Both the position numbers and the translations under genes were made by a program. This document shows, piece after piece, positions 53,793 through 63,635 of a DNA stretch of 64,000 nucleotides; within the stretch, counting starts at the first letter, position 1; each line of letters opens with the position of its first letter. This DNA comes from Gemmatimonadota bacterium (GTDB taxonomy: Bacteria; Gemmatimonadota; Gemmatimonadetes; Longimicrobiales; Gaopeijiaceae). The notes below the pieces were generated by a model that saw only the letters and a program-made list of their open reading frames with translations, made no database searches and had not been told where the DNA came from. The stretch lies in NCBI GenBank assembly GCA_013002885.1, contig JABDLS010000086.1:1-64000 (forward strand), given 5' to 3'.

Positions 53793-53832
53793 GCTCCGGA
53801 ACCACCCCCTCGACACGGGTTTACGAAACTGA

Positions 53833-55149
53833 ATGAAGACCTTTCGCACCACTCTGCTCTTGGCGCTTGCCTCGGTGTCCTTGCACGCGCCCGTCTCTGG
53901 CCAGTTCATTGAAGGCAGCGACGTCGTGGACCGCCTCGTCGCAGTCGTGGGTGACTCGGTGGTCGTCCAGACTCAGGTCGAAGAAGAGATCCAGCGGATG
54001 GCCCTGCAGGGTCGTCCGATTCCCGAGCCCACGGATCCGGAGTACGAGCAGCTCTTCCGGACGGTCCTCGACCAGTTCGTCGACCGCCTTCTGATTCTCC
54101 AGGCCGCCGCCAGAGATTCGCTCATCACCGTCGACGAAACCGTCGTCGAGGAGCGAGTCAACGAGCGGATCAACCAGTTGAACGAGCAATTCGGTGGTCA
54201 AGTAGCACTACAGCAAGCCCTTTCCGCCGAAGGCATGACCCTGGCCGAATACAGGGACATACTCCGGAGCGAAGCCCGCATCGAGCGCGTGCAGCAATTG
54301 TTCATGCAGCAGCAGCTTCGGACGACGGATCCGGTGGTCGTGTCCGAAGAAGAACTCCTCGCGCGCTTCCAGGAGGCCCGCGGCACCCTTCAGCAGCGGC
54401 CGAAGACGGTCCGTTTCCGCCAGGTGGTTGTCGCGCCCGAGCCCAGTGAGAACGCCGTCGATGCAGCCCAAGCGAAAGCTGAGGCTCTGCTGGACAGCAT
54501 CAACGGCGGCGTAGACTTCGCCGAGCTGGCCACGCGACACTCCGACGACCCTGGTACCCGTGAGCTGGGCGGAGACCTGGGCTGGTTCCGACGGGGCCGG
54601 ATGGTTCGCGAGTTCGAGGACGCCGCCTTCGCCCTCTTCGACGGGGAAGTGAGCGATCTGGTCCGTACCGACTTCGGCTATCACATCATCAAGGTCGAGC
54701 GGTACCGGGCCGGCGAAAGAAACGCCCGCCACATCCTCATCGTGCCACAGAAGATGGAGGACGACACCCAGGCGGCCCGTGAGCAGGCCGAAGACCTCGC
54801 GACCCAGATCAGGGCTGGAGCATCCGTGGCGGAGCTGGCCGCCGAGCACGGGGACGCCGCTGCACCCGATTCGGTGACCATCGCCTTCGAACAGCTTTCC
54901 GAGCTGCCTCCTTCCTACGGGCCTCTACGTACGGCCTCCGTGGGAGACGTCGTTGGTCCCATCCAGTATGAGATTGGCCCGAACGACGTTCGCTTCGCCG
55001 TGGTGAAGGTCGAGGACATCCGGGAAGCGGGGGCCTACACCTTCGAAGACCTACGCGCTCAGATCGCGGCCCAGCTTCAGCAGGAGAAGCGCATCGAGCG
55101 ACTGCTCGAGGACATACGCGCCCGCACGTACATCGACATCCGCATGTAG
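53833..55149 (+). CDS. surA: SurA-like periplasmic peptidyl-prolyl isomerase/chaperone
   Basis: The 438-residue protein has a signal peptide ([21 protein letters not shown]), a SurA_N domain ([22 protein letters not shown]) and two parvulin-type regions. The first is complete ([48 protein letters not shown]). The second ([10 protein letters not shown] to [11 protein letters not shown]) is shorter and more divergent, as in many SurA proteins. It escorts unfolded outer-membrane proteins through the periplasm. pdxA follows directly. Confidence 0.9.
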   Translation: MKTFRTTLLLALASVSLHAPVSGQFIEGSDVVDRLVAVVGDSVVVQTQVEEEIQRMALQGRPIPEPTDPEYEQLFRTVLDQFVDRLLILQAAARDSLITVDETVVEERVNERINQLNEQFGGQVALQQALSAEGMTLAEYRDILRSEARIERVQQLFMQQQLRTTDPVVVSEEELLARFQEARGTLQQRPKTVRFRQVVVAPEPSENAVDAAQAKAEALLDSINGGVDFAELATRHSDDPGTRELGGDLGWFRRGRMVREFEDAAFALFDGEVSDLVRTDFGYHIIKVERYRAGERNARHILIVPQKMEDDTQAAREQAEDLATQIRAGASVAELAAEHGDAAAPDSVTIAFEQLSELPPSYGPLRTASVGDVVGPIQYEIGPNDVRFAVVKVEDIREAGAYTFEDLRAQIAAQLQQEKRIERLLEDIRARTYIDIRM

Positions 55150-56097
55150 GTGGCTCTCCGCCTCGCTGTCACTCCGGGGGACCCGAGGGGCGTAGGCCCC
55201 GAGGTAGCCCTTCACGCCATCCGCCGCTTTCAGGAAAGCGATCCGACCGTAGATCTGTCCGTCGTCGGTCCGGACGGTCTTCTCCAGCTCGATGATCTGT
55301 CGAAGCTGGCCGAGGCGCACAGGAAGCGGAACGATGCCGTCGCCGCAGGCACAGTCGCGGCGCGATCCATCGAGCGAGCGGTCGACATGGCTCGGTCAGG
55401 AGATGTGCATGCGATCGTCACAGCGCCGCTACACAAGCCATCGCTCCACGCAGCAGGTTGGCCGGTACCGGGGCACACGGAGATGCTGGCTCGCCTCGCC
55501 GACGTGGAGCATGTGGGCATGCTCATGGCGGCCGAACGTACGAAGCTGGGCAGCGCCCTGCGGGTCCTCCTCGTGACCACGCACATGGCACTGCGCGACG
55601 TGCCCCGAGCTCTTACCTCGGAGCGGATTTCGGAACAGGTCGCCCTGCTCCATCGCTCCCTCGAGTCCGACTGGGGTCTTCCCGCGCCGCGGATCGGACT
55701 GTGCGCCCTGAACCCCCACGCGTCCGACGGAGGGCTCTTCGGCGACGAGGAGGCAAGGGTCTACGCACCGGCTCTCACCAGTCTCAGGGCCTCGGGGATC
55801 CCCGCCTCCGGTCCGCTTCCCGCCGACACCGTCTTTTCCCGGGCATTGAGTGGGGATTTCGATGCTGTGGCCGCCCCGTACCACGACGTGGGTATGGCCG
55901 CCTTCAAGACGGTCTCTTTCGGTTCGGGAGTGAACGTGACCTTGGGCCTCCCTTTTGTCCGCACCTCTCCGGACCACGGCACGGCCTTCGACATCGCCGG
56001 GCGGGGCAAGGCGGACCCATCGTCAATGATCGAAGCCCTGGTCCTCGCCCACCGACTCGCGAAGAATCGTTTTGACACCCCTCATGCCGATGTCTAA
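55150..56097 (+). CDS. pdxA: 4-hydroxythreonine-4-phosphate dehydrogenase
   Basis: The 315-residue protein has LAVTPGDPRGVGPEVAL at the N-terminus, VTAPLHKPSLHAAGWPVPGHTEML with a metal-binding His, and the C-terminal PYHDVGMAAFK and VRTSPDHGTAFDIAGRGKA. It makes the 3-amino-1-hydroxyacetone-phosphate precursor of pyridoxal phosphate. The GTG start is immediately after the surA stop. The surA-pdxA linkage is widespread in diderm bacteria. Confidence 0.95.
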   Translation: MALRLAVTPGDPRGVGPEVALHAIRRFQESDPTVDLSVVGPDGLLQLDDLSKLAEAHRKRNDAVAAGTVAARSIERAVDMARSGDVHAIVTAPLHKPSLHAAGWPVPGHTEMLARLADVEHVGMLMAAERTKLGSALRVLLVTTHMALRDVPRALTSERISEQVALLHRSLESDWGLPAPRIGLCALNPHASDGGLFGDEEARVYAPALTSLRASGIPASGPLPADTVFSRALSGDFDAVAAPYHDVGMAAFKTVSFGSGVNVTLGLPFVRTSPDHGTAFDIAGRGKADPSSMIEALVLAHRLAKNRFDTPHADV

Positions 56098-56142
56098 CCT
56101 TCCTTCCCGGAACAAGGTCTCGTCCCACGGACGCCCCATCCG

Positions 56143-56907
56143 GTGATCAAACTCTCGAATGTCTCCAAGCAGTACCCCAAGCGCGGCTTCGCGCTCAAGG
56201 ACGTCACCTTTCAGCTCGGCAAGGGTGAGTTCGCTTTCCTCACGGGTCATTCCGGATCCGGTAAGAGCACGACCATGCGGCTCATCCATATGGTCGACCG
56301 CCCGACAGCGGGCGAGGTCCGGGTGTCGGGATACTCTTCGGACAAGGTCACGGAGCGTGATCTGTGGAAGGTGCGCCGACGCGTTGGATACGTCTTCCAG
56401 GACTTCCGCCTCCTTCCGGGCCGGACGGCGTACGAGAACGTGGCCTTCGCGCTGGAAGTCACCGGCACGCCACCCAAAGCCATCAAGCCCAAAGCGCAGC
56501 GTCTCCTCAGCCAGGTGGGCCTCTCGACGAAGGCGGGGGCCTTCGTGAATGAGCTCTCCGGGGGAGAACAGCAACGGGTGGCCATTGCCCGGGCTCTGGT
56601 CAACGACCCCTTCGTGCTCCTGGCGGACGAGCCGACGGGCAATCTCGACGAGCGGGCCACCCGTGGGATCATGGAGCTCTTCTGGGATATACAGGCCAAG
56701 GGGATGGCTGTCCTCATGGCCACCCATGACCTCGAGCTTATACGCCAATATCCCCGAACCCGGGTCCTCGAGCTGGACCACGGGAAGCTGGTCTATGATT
56801 CGAGATCACCGGATGACGGGGTCAGCAGGCCCGACCCGCCGGGGCCACCTCCGCCGGAGTCGACAGGCCAAGAGGGCGGCTCCTCGGCGACCCAGGGAGG
56901 TCTGTGA
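56143..56907 (+). CDS. ftsE: Cell division ATP-binding protein FtsE
   Basis: The 254-residue ABC ATPase has Walker A GHSGSGKSTTMRLI, signature LSGGEQQRVAIARAL and Walker B FVLLADEPTGNLD. The stretch VFQDFRLLPGRTAYENVAFAL is typical of FtsE. The C-terminus carries a Pro/Gly-rich extension of about 30 residues beyond the usual FtsE length. FtsE and FtsX relay ATP hydrolysis across the membrane to a periplasmic murein hydrolase activator. GTG start; the stop overlaps ftsX as TGATG. Confidence 0.93.
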   Translation: MIKLSNVSKQYPKRGFALKDVTFQLGKGEFAFLTGHSGSGKSTTMRLIHMVDRPTAGEVRVSGYSSDKVTERDLWKVRRRVGYVFQDFRLLPGRTAYENVAFALEVTGTPPKAIKPKAQRLLSQVGLSTKAGAFVNELSGGEQQRVAIARALVNDPFVLLADEPTGNLDERATRGIMELFWDIQAKGMAVLMATHDLELIRQYPRTRVLELDHGKLVYDSRSPDDGVSRPDPPGPPPPESTGQEGGSSATQGGL

Positions 56908-57761
56908 TGTACGCCTTTCGCGAGGCCGTCGCCGCCTTCAAGCGCGCCCCGGTCCTCACCGGGCTTTCGTCGACGATGGTGGGCCTCGCGCTATTCGTGG
57001 TCGGCCTCTTCTCGCTGGCTACCTACAACCTCCAGCTCGCGCTCTCGGCCATCGAGGAGCGGGTGGAGGTCGTCGTCTATCTCCGCGACGATGTACGCCA
57101 GAGCGAGATCGACCTCCTCCTCACCGAACTCTCGAACCTCGAGGAAGTTCGGCAGGTCATGTACATCTCGAAGCGCGAAGCGTTGGAGCGGGCCCGGACC
57201 GAGCTGCCCGAGTTCGGCGAGCTCTTCATGAGTTCGGAGGTGAATCCCCTGCCCCAGTCCCTCGAGGTCGAACTCCGACCGGGATCGAGAAACCCGGAGG
57301 CGGTCGAGAAGGTGGCCTTCGCCGCCGAGGGGTACCCCTTCGTTGAAGACGCCCAGTACGGTGAGGAATGGGTGAATCGACTCTTCGCACTGAGGCGCAT
57401 TGGCGCCGCAAGTGCCGGCGTCCTGGGCATCGCGTTCGCCCTCGTCGCGGCACTCATCATCGGTACCGCGCTCCGCATCGCCATATTCGCCCGACGCGAC
57501 GAGATCTACATCATGCGCCTCGTGGGAGCGAAGAACTCGTTCATTCGAAGGCCCTTCCTGCTGGAAGGCGCCATGGCCGGGCTGGCGGGAGGGCTCCTGG
57601 CGTGGGGCCTGACCTACGCTACCTATCGAGGTGTCTACGCCTACCTCTTCGAGGTGGCCTGGGTGCCCGGTCGGTGGGTCGCAGCAGGCCTCCTCGCCGG
57701 AACGGCCTTCGGGGCCTTCGCCAGCGCCCTGGCCATCCGACGGCATCTCCGGGAGATCTGA
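56907..57761 (+). CDS. ftsX: Cell division permease-like protein FtsX
   Basis: The 284-residue protein has four transmembrane helices, with a periplasmic loop of about 110 residues between the first and second (VVVYLRDDVRQSEIDLLLTEL to the RRIGAASAG region). IYIMRLVGAKNSFIRRPFLLEGAMAGLAGG is the family C-terminal signature. ATG 56907 is preceded by AGGGAGG six bases upstream, better spaced than the track's GTG 56904. It probably contacts the coiled-coil protein encoded next. Confidence 0.93.
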   Translation: MYAFREAVAAFKRAPVLTGLSSTMVGLALFVVGLFSLATYNLQLALSAIEERVEVVVYLRDDVRQSEIDLLLTELSNLEEVRQVMYISKREALERARTELPEFGELFMSSEVNPLPQSLEVELRPGSRNPEAVEKVAFAAEGYPFVEDAQYGEEWVNRLFALRRIGAASAGVLGIAFALVAALIIGTALRIAIFARRDEIYIMRLVGAKNSFIRRPFLLEGAMAGLAGGLLAWGLTYATYRGVYAYLFEVAWVPGRWVAAGLLAGTAFGAFASALAIRRHLREI

Positions 57762-57764
57762 CGG

Positions 57765-59006
57765 ATGCGATGTCGCCCTCTCATCGCTGGCAGATCGTTC
57801 GTGGTCGCCCTCGCTGCCTCCGTCACCCTGAGCGCCTATCTGGGAGCACCGCCCTCTCTGGCGGGGCAGGACCCGGACATCGCCCGTGAGATCCGGGAGA
57901 GCCAGCGTCGACTGGAACAGATCCGTGCCGAGCGGGAGCGCCTCGAACGCGAAGCCGGAGACGCGCGCAACCGGATCCGCGACGCCTCCGCGGAGCTCGC
58001 GAACGTCGAGCGTCGCCTTTCGGCCTCCCGGTCGGTGCTGGCCGAGGTGGAGTTCCAGTCGGAGGCGACAGCCGACCAGGTCCGCGTAACCACCCGGGAC
58101 CTGATCACGACGCAGGACCGGATGTCTGAGAGCCAGGCCGTGCTGTACCGGCGCCTTCGGGACATCTACAAGATGGGCCCCATGCGAACGGTCCAGGTGC
58201 TTCTCGGCGCCGACTCCTTCACCGACTTGCTCAACCGTTACCGTTACCTCCAGCGCATCGCGGCCTTCGACCGATCCCTCTTGGAGCGGGTCCAGTCTCT
58301 GGAAGCCGAGTTGGCTCAGCAGAACGCCGCGCTCCGCGAACGGATGGCGCTCCTGGGAAGTCTCCGTCAGGACCGCCTCACCGAGGTGGTCCAGCTTCGC
58401 TCGGTGGAGTCGGAGCGACAGGCCGCCATCCGGCAGTTCCGAGCACGCGAGGAGTCGGCAGCTTCGCGGATTCAGGAGCTCGAGGCCGACGAGGAGCGCA
58501 TGACGGACCTCATGGCCGAGCTCGAGGTGCGCCGGAGAGAACTCGAAGCCCGAAGACGGGCCGGCGCCGCCTCCATTTCGGCCGAGGACGCCGGCTCGCT
58601 GGATTGGCCTCTGGAGGGCGACGTGATCTACGAGTTCGGTCGGGACCAGAGGCCGAACGGGACCGTGATCCGGTGGAATGGCATCGGCATCGCGGCGCCC
58701 ACCGGGACGCCGGTACGAGCCGTGAAGGCCGGGACCGTGGCATACGCCGGTCCCTTCGAGGGGTACGGCCCCACGGTGATGCTCAGCCACGGCGATGGCT
58801 TCTATACGCTCTACCTCTACCTCGAAGAGATCGGGGTGGTGGAGGGCCGTCAGGTCTCGCCGGGGCAGGTCGTGGGCACCGTGGGGGGAGGCGACACACC
58901 GGAGGGTCCCCATCTGGAGTTCCAGATCCGGGCCCCCGAAGTTGCCGACGGCAACCCGCTCGCCCAGGATCCCCTCCAATGGCTGCGTTCGAGGGACCGC
59001 CCGTGA
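57765..59006 (+). CDS. EnvC-like murein hydrolase activator with degenerate LytM domain
   Basis: The 413-residue protein has a signal peptide (SFVVALAASVTLSAYLGAPPSLAGQ), a long coiled coil (about residues 38-265, split by a less regular hinge) and a C-terminal LytM/M23 domain. Zinc and catalytic residues are lost: the HxGxD-type segment reads WNGIGIAA, TLYAHL reads TLYLYL, and HLHF reads HLEF. This is the EnvC arrangement, in which an inactive LytM domain activates amidases. The immediate ftsE-ftsX context supports it. The stop overlaps the next gene as GTGA. Confidence 0.88.
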   Translation: MRCRPLIAGRSFVVALAASVTLSAYLGAPPSLAGQDPDIAREIRESQRRLEQIRAERERLEREAGDARNRIRDASAELANVERRLSASRSVLAEVEFQSEATADQVRVTTRDLITTQDRMSESQAVLYRRLRDIYKMGPMRTVQVLLGADSFTDLLNRYRYLQRIAAFDRSLLERVQSLEAELAQQNAALRERMALLGSLRQDRLTEVVQLRSVESERQAAIRQFRAREESAASRIQELEADEERMTDLMAELEVRRRELEARRRAGAASISAEDAGSLDWPLEGDVIYEFGRDQRPNGTVIRWNGIGIAAPTGTPVRAVKAGTVAYAGPFEGYGPTVMLSHGDGFYTLYLYLEEIGVVEGRQVSPGQVVGTVGGGDTPEGPHLEFQIRAPEVADGNPLAQDPLQWLRSRDRP

Positions 59007-60199
59007 GCCTCCATCCCCTCATCGGTCATGACGGAGTCCGCAAGGCGCTCCGGGTTGCCCACGCCCGCGGCGAGCTACCCGGATCCCTCCTGCTGCACGG
59101 CCCTCGTGGAGTGGGAAAGCAGCGCCTGGCTCTCTGGTTGGCTCAACTGGTGGTTTGCGACGCCCCTGGGCCCGACGGCCCCTGCCAACGGTGCGGTCCG
59201 TGTCGGATGGCTCTGGCGCTCGAGCACCCCGACATCCACTGGTACTTCCCTCTCGAGCGCCCGAAGGGAGCCAGCGGCGAGAAGCTCGCCGACAAACTCG
59301 AGGAAGCCAGACACCGAGAGTTGGCCGAGGTTCGCGCTCAGCCCAAGCGTCCGAGCTTCTCCGACCAGATACGAGCGCTTTACCTCGGATCCGTGGCCAA
59401 CATCCGGTCGAAGGCGGCCAAGCGACCGTCCATGGCCGATGGACCGATCTTCATCGTCGGTCAGGCAGAGCTCCTCGTGCCTCAAGAAGCCAGTCAGGAA
59501 GCCGCAAACGCCCTCCTGAAGCTCCTGGAGGAGCCACCGGGGGATGCCCGCTTCATCCTCACGAGCAGTGAGCCAGGCATGCTCCTTTCCACGATCCGAT
59601 CGCGGACGGTGCCTCTACATGTGCCCCCCCTCCCGGTTCCTCTGGTCGAGACCTTCCTCGAGGAGGGGTTAGGGGTAGCCTCCGACACGGCAGGGTGGGC
59701 GGCTACTCTCTCTCAGGGCTCACCGGGTCGTGCCATGGCCTTCCTCCCCGATGGAGACGACCTCGGCCCTCTGGAGTCCCTGCGCAGACAGGCATTCCAT
59801 ACGGTCGTCGCGGCCCTCGCCGACGACGCCGCGGCCGGTTTCGAGATTGCCGTCGGATTCCCACCGGCCGGAGCGAGAAAACTCATCGACCTGTTCACCT
59901 TCGTAGAGGAGTGGCTGCGCGACCTGGCCGCCGCGGCCGCCGGCGCCGACGTCGTCGTCTTCAACCAGGACGCTCTGGCTCGGCTGAAGAAACACGTAGA
60001 TCGGGCGTCCATCGACCCCGCTCGGGTGCCCATGGCCTTCCTCGCGGTGGAGCGTGCTCGGGAACTGGCACGCGGCAACGTGAACCCGCAGCTCGTCATG
60101 AGCGGGCTCATCCGGGATCTCCGGGCAGCGCTGCGGCCCGCGTCGACAGGAGCGTCCGGCAGCGCTTCCCAGCCGGCCGTGGAGGGAGTACGCGGGTGA
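59003..60199 (+). CDS. holB: DNA polymerase III delta'-like clamp loader subunit
   Basis: The protein is about 398 residues. AAA+ features are LLLHGPRGVGKQRLALWLA (Walker A-like), a zinc-finger Cys cluster (CDAPGPDGPCQRCGPC) and ANALLKLLEEPPGDARFILTSS, with STIRSRTVPL as sensor 1/SRC-like. Between the zinc finger and the Walker B region is a basic helical insert (KLADKLEEARHRELAEVRAQ) I do not recognise from E. coli delta'. I chose GTG 59003, in a GTGA overlap with GAGGG upstream, over the track start. Confidence 0.87.
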   Translation: MSLHPLIGHDGVRKALRVAHARGELPGSLLLHGPRGVGKQRLALWLAQLVVCDAPGPDGPCQRCGPCRMALALEHPDIHWYFPLERPKGASGEKLADKLEEARHRELAEVRAQPKRPSFSDQIRALYLGSVANIRSKAAKRPSMADGPIFIVGQAELLVPQEASQEAANALLKLLEEPPGDARFILTSSEPGMLLSTIRSRTVPLHVPPLPVPLVETFLEEGLGVASDTAGWAATLSQGSPGRAMAFLPDGDDLGPLESLRRQAFHTVVAALADDAAAGFEIAVGFPPAGARKLIDLFTFVEEWLRDLAAAAAGADVVVFNQDALARLKKHVDRASIDPARVPMAFLAVERARELARGNVNPQLVMSGLIRDLRAALRPASTGASGSASQPAVEGVRG

Positions 60200-60684
60200 G
60201 CGATCGCGCGGACGGCCTCACCCACCTGGACGCCGAAGGTCGCGCCCGCATGGTCGATGTCACGGACAAGCCGGTCACGAGGCGACGGGCCGTGGCTGAA
60301 GGGCGCATCGTCATGGAACGTGAGACGCTCACCGCAATCGTCGAGGGGCGTACGAAGAAGGGCGACCCCATACAGGTGGCCGAGCTCGCAGGCGTGCTGG
60401 CGGGCAAGAGGACGGGCGACTTGATCCCTCTGTGCCACGTACTCCCCGGGGCGTCGGTGGTCGTGACGCTGGAAGCCGACACGGAAGTGCCGGGGGTCCG
60501 AGCCCGGGCCGAGGCCACCTACGAAGGCAAGACCGGTGTGGAGATGGAGGCGCTCACCGCCGTTTCCGTAGCCCTGCTCACCGTGTATGACATGGTGAAG
60601 GCCATCGATCGCGGAATGCGGATCGAGAACGTGCGCCTTGTGGAGAAGGCCGGCGGAGCATCGAAGGACTGGTCCGCCGTTTGA
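60196..60684 (+). CDS. moaC: Cyclic pyranopterin monophosphate synthase
   Basis: The 162-residue protein has LTHLDAEGRARMVDVTDKPVTRRRAVAEG, AGKRTGDLIPLCHVLP and the C-terminal GKTGVEMEALTAVSVALLTVYDMVKAIDRGM. It is the second enzyme of molybdenum cofactor synthesis. The track merges it with upstream shadow sequence; I chose GTG 60196, which overlaps the holB stop as GTGA. No other moa gene is in the window. Confidence 0.95.
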   Translation: MSDRADGLTHLDAEGRARMVDVTDKPVTRRRAVAEGRIVMERETLTAIVEGRTKKGDPIQVAELAGVLAGKRTGDLIPLCHVLPGASVVVTLEADTEVPGVRARAEATYEGKTGVEMEALTAVSVALLTVYDMVKAIDRGMRIENVRLVEKAGGASKDWSAV

Positions 60685-60697
60685 CCCCTGGGGACGC

Positions 60698-61906
60698 TCA
60701 GCGGCCCTGGCGAGCCAGTAGCACCGGGACGGTAAGCGTCGCACCCACGCGCAGGAAGCGGGGTCGGACATCGGGGTTTGCGGCCTGCAGATCACGTACA
60801 CTCACGCCGTATCGCACCGCGATGTGGGAGAGGGTCTCGCCATCCTGTACGGAGTGCTCCACCACCGTCATTCGGCGATCGGCTGGTACCTGGGCGTACT
60901 GCTCCCTGAACTGGTCCCCACGTCCGGCCGGCACACGGACCGCAACCTCCTCGCCCGGAGGCGTGAAGGCCCTGAAGAACTCGGGATTCAACTTCCGGAT
61001 CTCATCCTCCGAGGTTCCCGCAGCCTCTGCCAGAACGTCGAAGGTGGTCCCATCCGGAACCGTCACCACGTCGAAGCGGAAGGGAGGCTCGGCCTCGATG
61101 GGGCCGTACCCGTACCGTTGGGGCTGCTGGGCCACCATGATGGCTCCGACGAGCTTGGGCACGAACTCCCGGGTCTCCCGCGGCCAATGATGGCGTAGCG
61201 ACCAGAACAAGCTGTCCGAAGGCTGGGCCAGGGGCGCATTCTGCCGGAGGATCCGACGAGTCCGATTCGGCCCGCCGTTGTAGGCGGCCAGGGCGAGGAA
61301 CCACGAGTCGAACTCCTCATGGAGCTCGGCCAGGAAGTTCACCGCCGCCGCCGTGGAGAGGAAGGGATCGCGACGCTGGTCGATGAAGGCGCCGACCTCC
61401 ATGCCGTGCTCTCTCGCCGTGCCCGCCATGAATTGCCACATGCCCACGGCAGAGGCATGGCTCCTGGCCCCCGGGTTGTACCCGCTCTCGATGAGGGGGA
61501 GGTACCGGAGGGAAGGCGGGAGGCGGCGCGCGGCGAGAGCCGAATCCACCGTCTGTTCGAACGCACCCATCCGACGGACGAAATCGGGAAACCACCGGTT
61601 GGCCGAGTTCTGCCAGTAGTCGATCCAATCGTCCAGCGCCGTGTTGAAGGCCTCATCGCGGAGGAGGGGCGAAGCGAGCAGCTCGTCCACCATGGGCTCG
61701 CCCGAGGGCGGAGCGAGATAGGCCACGTGGACCGGTGCACCCAGATCCGCAGGCTCGACGTCGATGTCTGGCGTCTGCACGACCGCAGGCGAGACATTCA
61801 TCTCCGGGTCACTTCCGGGCAGAAGCGAACACCCGTACAAGCCGAGGGCGAACAGGGCTGCGAGGATGACCACTGCCGGCCTCGAGCCGTGAGCGGCCTT
61901 TTCCAC
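60698..61906 (-). CDS. LysM-containing lytic transglycosylase lipoprotein (MltD-like)
   Basis: The protein is about 402 residues. A lipoprotein signal (VVILAALFALGLYGC) is followed by an SLT domain with catalytic Glu in LRYLPLIESGYNPGARS, then ASAVGMWQFMAGTAREHG and ALAAYNGGPNRTRR. A further peptidoglycan-binding-like segment and a C-terminal LysM (HSVQDGETLSHIAVRYGVSVRDLQAANPD) follow. It cleaves peptidoglycan glycan strands. The start could be GTG 61906 (GGGGAGG four bases upstream) or ATG 61927. The track start overlaps guaB. It is convergent with moaC. Confidence 0.9.
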   Translation of the reverse strand: MEKAAHGSRPAVVILAALFALGLYGCSLLPGSDPEMNVSPAVVQTPDIDVEPADLGAPVHVAYLAPPSGEPMVDELLASPLLRDEAFNTALDDWIDYWQNSANRWFPDFVRRMGAFEQTVDSALAARRLPPSLRYLPLIESGYNPGARSHASAVGMWQFMAGTAREHGMEVGAFIDQRRDPFLSTAAAVNFLAELHEEFDSWFLALAAYNGGPNRTRRILRQNAPLAQPSDSLFWSLRHHWPRETREFVPKLVGAIMVAQQPQRYGYGPIEAEPPFRFDVVTVPDGTTFDVLAEAAGTSEDEIRKLNPEFFRAFTPPGEEVAVRVPAGRGDQFREQYAQVPADRRMTVVEHSVQDGETLSHIAVRYGVSVRDLQAANPDVRPRFLRVGATLTVPVLLARQGR

Positions 61907-61956
61907 GCGGCCTCCCCTGCCCTTCATCGTCGTTGTCAAACCGATGCCCGCCCGGG

Positions 61957-63432
61957 TCAGAGGTGGTAGTTCGGCGCCTCGCGGGTGATGGTGACGTCGT
62001 GGGGGTGGGATTCGCGAAGACCACCCGTGGTCACCCGGTTGAAGCGCGTCCTGGTACGGAGTTCTTCGATGCTTCCGACACCGCAATATCCCATCCCGCT
62101 CCGGAGTCCGCCAATGAGCTGGTAGATGGTGTCGGAGACCGGCCCCTTGTAGGGGACCCGCGCCTCGATTCCCTCGGGCACGAGTTTGCGATTCTCCGCC
62201 TTTCCGTCCTGGAAGTAGCGGTCCGCCGATCCCTCTTCCATGGCCGAGAGCGATCCCATACCGCGGACCGTCTTGAAGCGACGTCCCTCGAGAAGGAAGG
62301 TCTCGCCTGGCGACTCGTCGGTCCCGGCGAACATCGAGCCCATCATTACCGAGTGGGCGCCGCCGGCCAGGGCCTTCACGATGTCCCCCGAATACCGGAT
62401 GCCGCCATCGGCGATGACGGGGACGGCGTCGTCGACGCCTGCCACGGCGTCCATGATGGCCGAAAGCTGGGGCAGGCCCACCCCCGTGACCACTCGGGTC
62501 GTACAGATGGAGCCAGGGCCCACACCGACCTTCACCGCGTCGACGCCGCAGTCGGCCAGTGCGCGAGCTCCTTCCACCGTGCCAACGTTGCCGCCTACGA
62601 GTTGCACGTCCGGGAATCGTTTCCGGATGCGGCGAATGGCCTCGAGGACGCCCTCGGAGTGTCCATGGGCGGTATCCACCACGAGGACATCGACGCCGGC
62701 CTCTACGAGCATCTCGGCGCGGTTCAGGTCGGCACCAGACGCTCCCACGGCGGCTCCGGCCCTGAGGCGACCGTGCTCGTCCTTGCAAGCGTCCGGGTAC
62801 CTGCGCCGCTTGAAGATGTCCTTGACGGTGATGAGCCCCTTCAAGCTGCCGTCGTCGTCGACGACGGGGAGCTTCTCGATTCGGTGCTCGTGTAGGATGG
62901 CCTGGGCCTGCTCGAGGGTCGTCCCCACGGGCACGGTAACGAGGTTCTCCGAGGTCATGACGGCGGAGATGGGTTTCTCGAGATCCGTCTCGAACTGGAG
63001 GTCACGATTCGTGATGATCCCCACCAGTCGACTGCCGTCTTCCACGATGGGCACGCCACTGATGGAAAAGCGGGACATGAGGGCGTGGGCGTCCTTCAGC
63101 CTGCCGTCAGACCTCAGCGTGATGGGATTGAGGATCATCCCGCTCTCGGACCGCTTCACACGATCGACTTCCTCGGCCTGCTTCTCCGGCGGCAGGTTCT
63201 TGTGGATGATGCCCAGACCGCCTTCCCTGGCCATCTGAATGGCCATTCCGGACTCGGTGACCGTGTCCATCGCCGCAGCGAGGAGAGGAATCCGCAGCTC
63301 GATCCCCCTCGTGACCTTCGACGAAACGTCGGTGTCCTTCGGGTGCACCGTGGAGTGCCCCGGGATGAGGAGCACGTCGTCGAAGGTGAGCGCTTCCTTG
63401 ACGATCCGGTCGTGGTTGGGCCCGTCAGTCAT
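61957..63432 (-). CDS. guaB: IMP dehydrogenase
   Basis: The 491-residue protein has [16 protein letters not shown], a tandem CBS pair inserted at about residues 95-205 ([44 protein letters not shown]), the active-site loop [13 protein letters not shown] with the catalytic Cys, and the flap [24 protein letters not shown]. It is the committed step to GMP. A sigma70-like promoter lies 115 bases upstream. The lytic transglycosylase gene follows 50 bases downstream. Confidence 0.97.
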   Translation of the reverse strand: MTDGPNHDRIVKEALTFDDVLLIPGHSTVHPKDTDVSSKVTRGIELRIPLLAAAMDTVTESGMAIQMAREGGLGIIHKNLPPEKQAEEVDRVKRSESGMILNPITLRSDGRLKDAHALMSRFSISGVPIVEDGSRLVGIITNRDLQFETDLEKPISAVMTSENLVTVPVGTTLEQAQAILHEHRIEKLPVVDDDGSLKGLITVKDIFKRRRYPDACKDEHGRLRAGAAVGASGADLNRAEMLVEAGVDVLVVDTAHGHSEGVLEAIRRIRKRFPDVQLVGGNVGTVEGARALADCGVDAVKVGVGPGSICTTRVVTGVGLPQLSAIMDAVAGVDDAVPVIADGGIRYSGDIVKALAGGAHSVMMGSMFAGTDESPGETFLLEGRRFKTVRGMGSLSAMEEGSADRYFQDGKAENRKLVPEGIEARVPYKGPVSDTIYQLIGGLRSGMGYCGVGSIEELRTRTRFNRVTTGGLRESHPHDVTITREAPNYHL

Positions 63433-63546
63433 CGCGTTTCCGACCTTTCGGCATATGCGAGCGCCCGCTTCCGCCGAGACCTCGAGGTCGCGCGGGAGCG
63501 GGCGTGAAAATGGCTCTCCAAGGAGCGTTCGATCGTACCATAGGAG

Positions 63547-63575
63547 AGGATATTCGGACGGCCGTGGGAGGTCAA
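63547..63575 (-). promoter_or_regulatory. Candidate sigma70 promoter of guaB
   Basis: On the minus strand TTGACC and TATCCT are separated by 17 bases, close to consensus. Transcription would start near 63540, giving a ~108-base leader. No purine riboswitch structure is evident in that leader. Confidence 0.5.
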
Positions 63576-63635
63576 CGGCGGACCGGCTCGAGCCAGGGTA
63601 GAGCGGACCAAAGGTCGGGATGACGTCTAAATGCG

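Noticed and set aside
56991-58979. 662-residue minus-strand ORF opposite ftsX and the EnvC-like gene
   Set aside because: Antisense shadow; both plus-strand genes have clear domains and good start sites.
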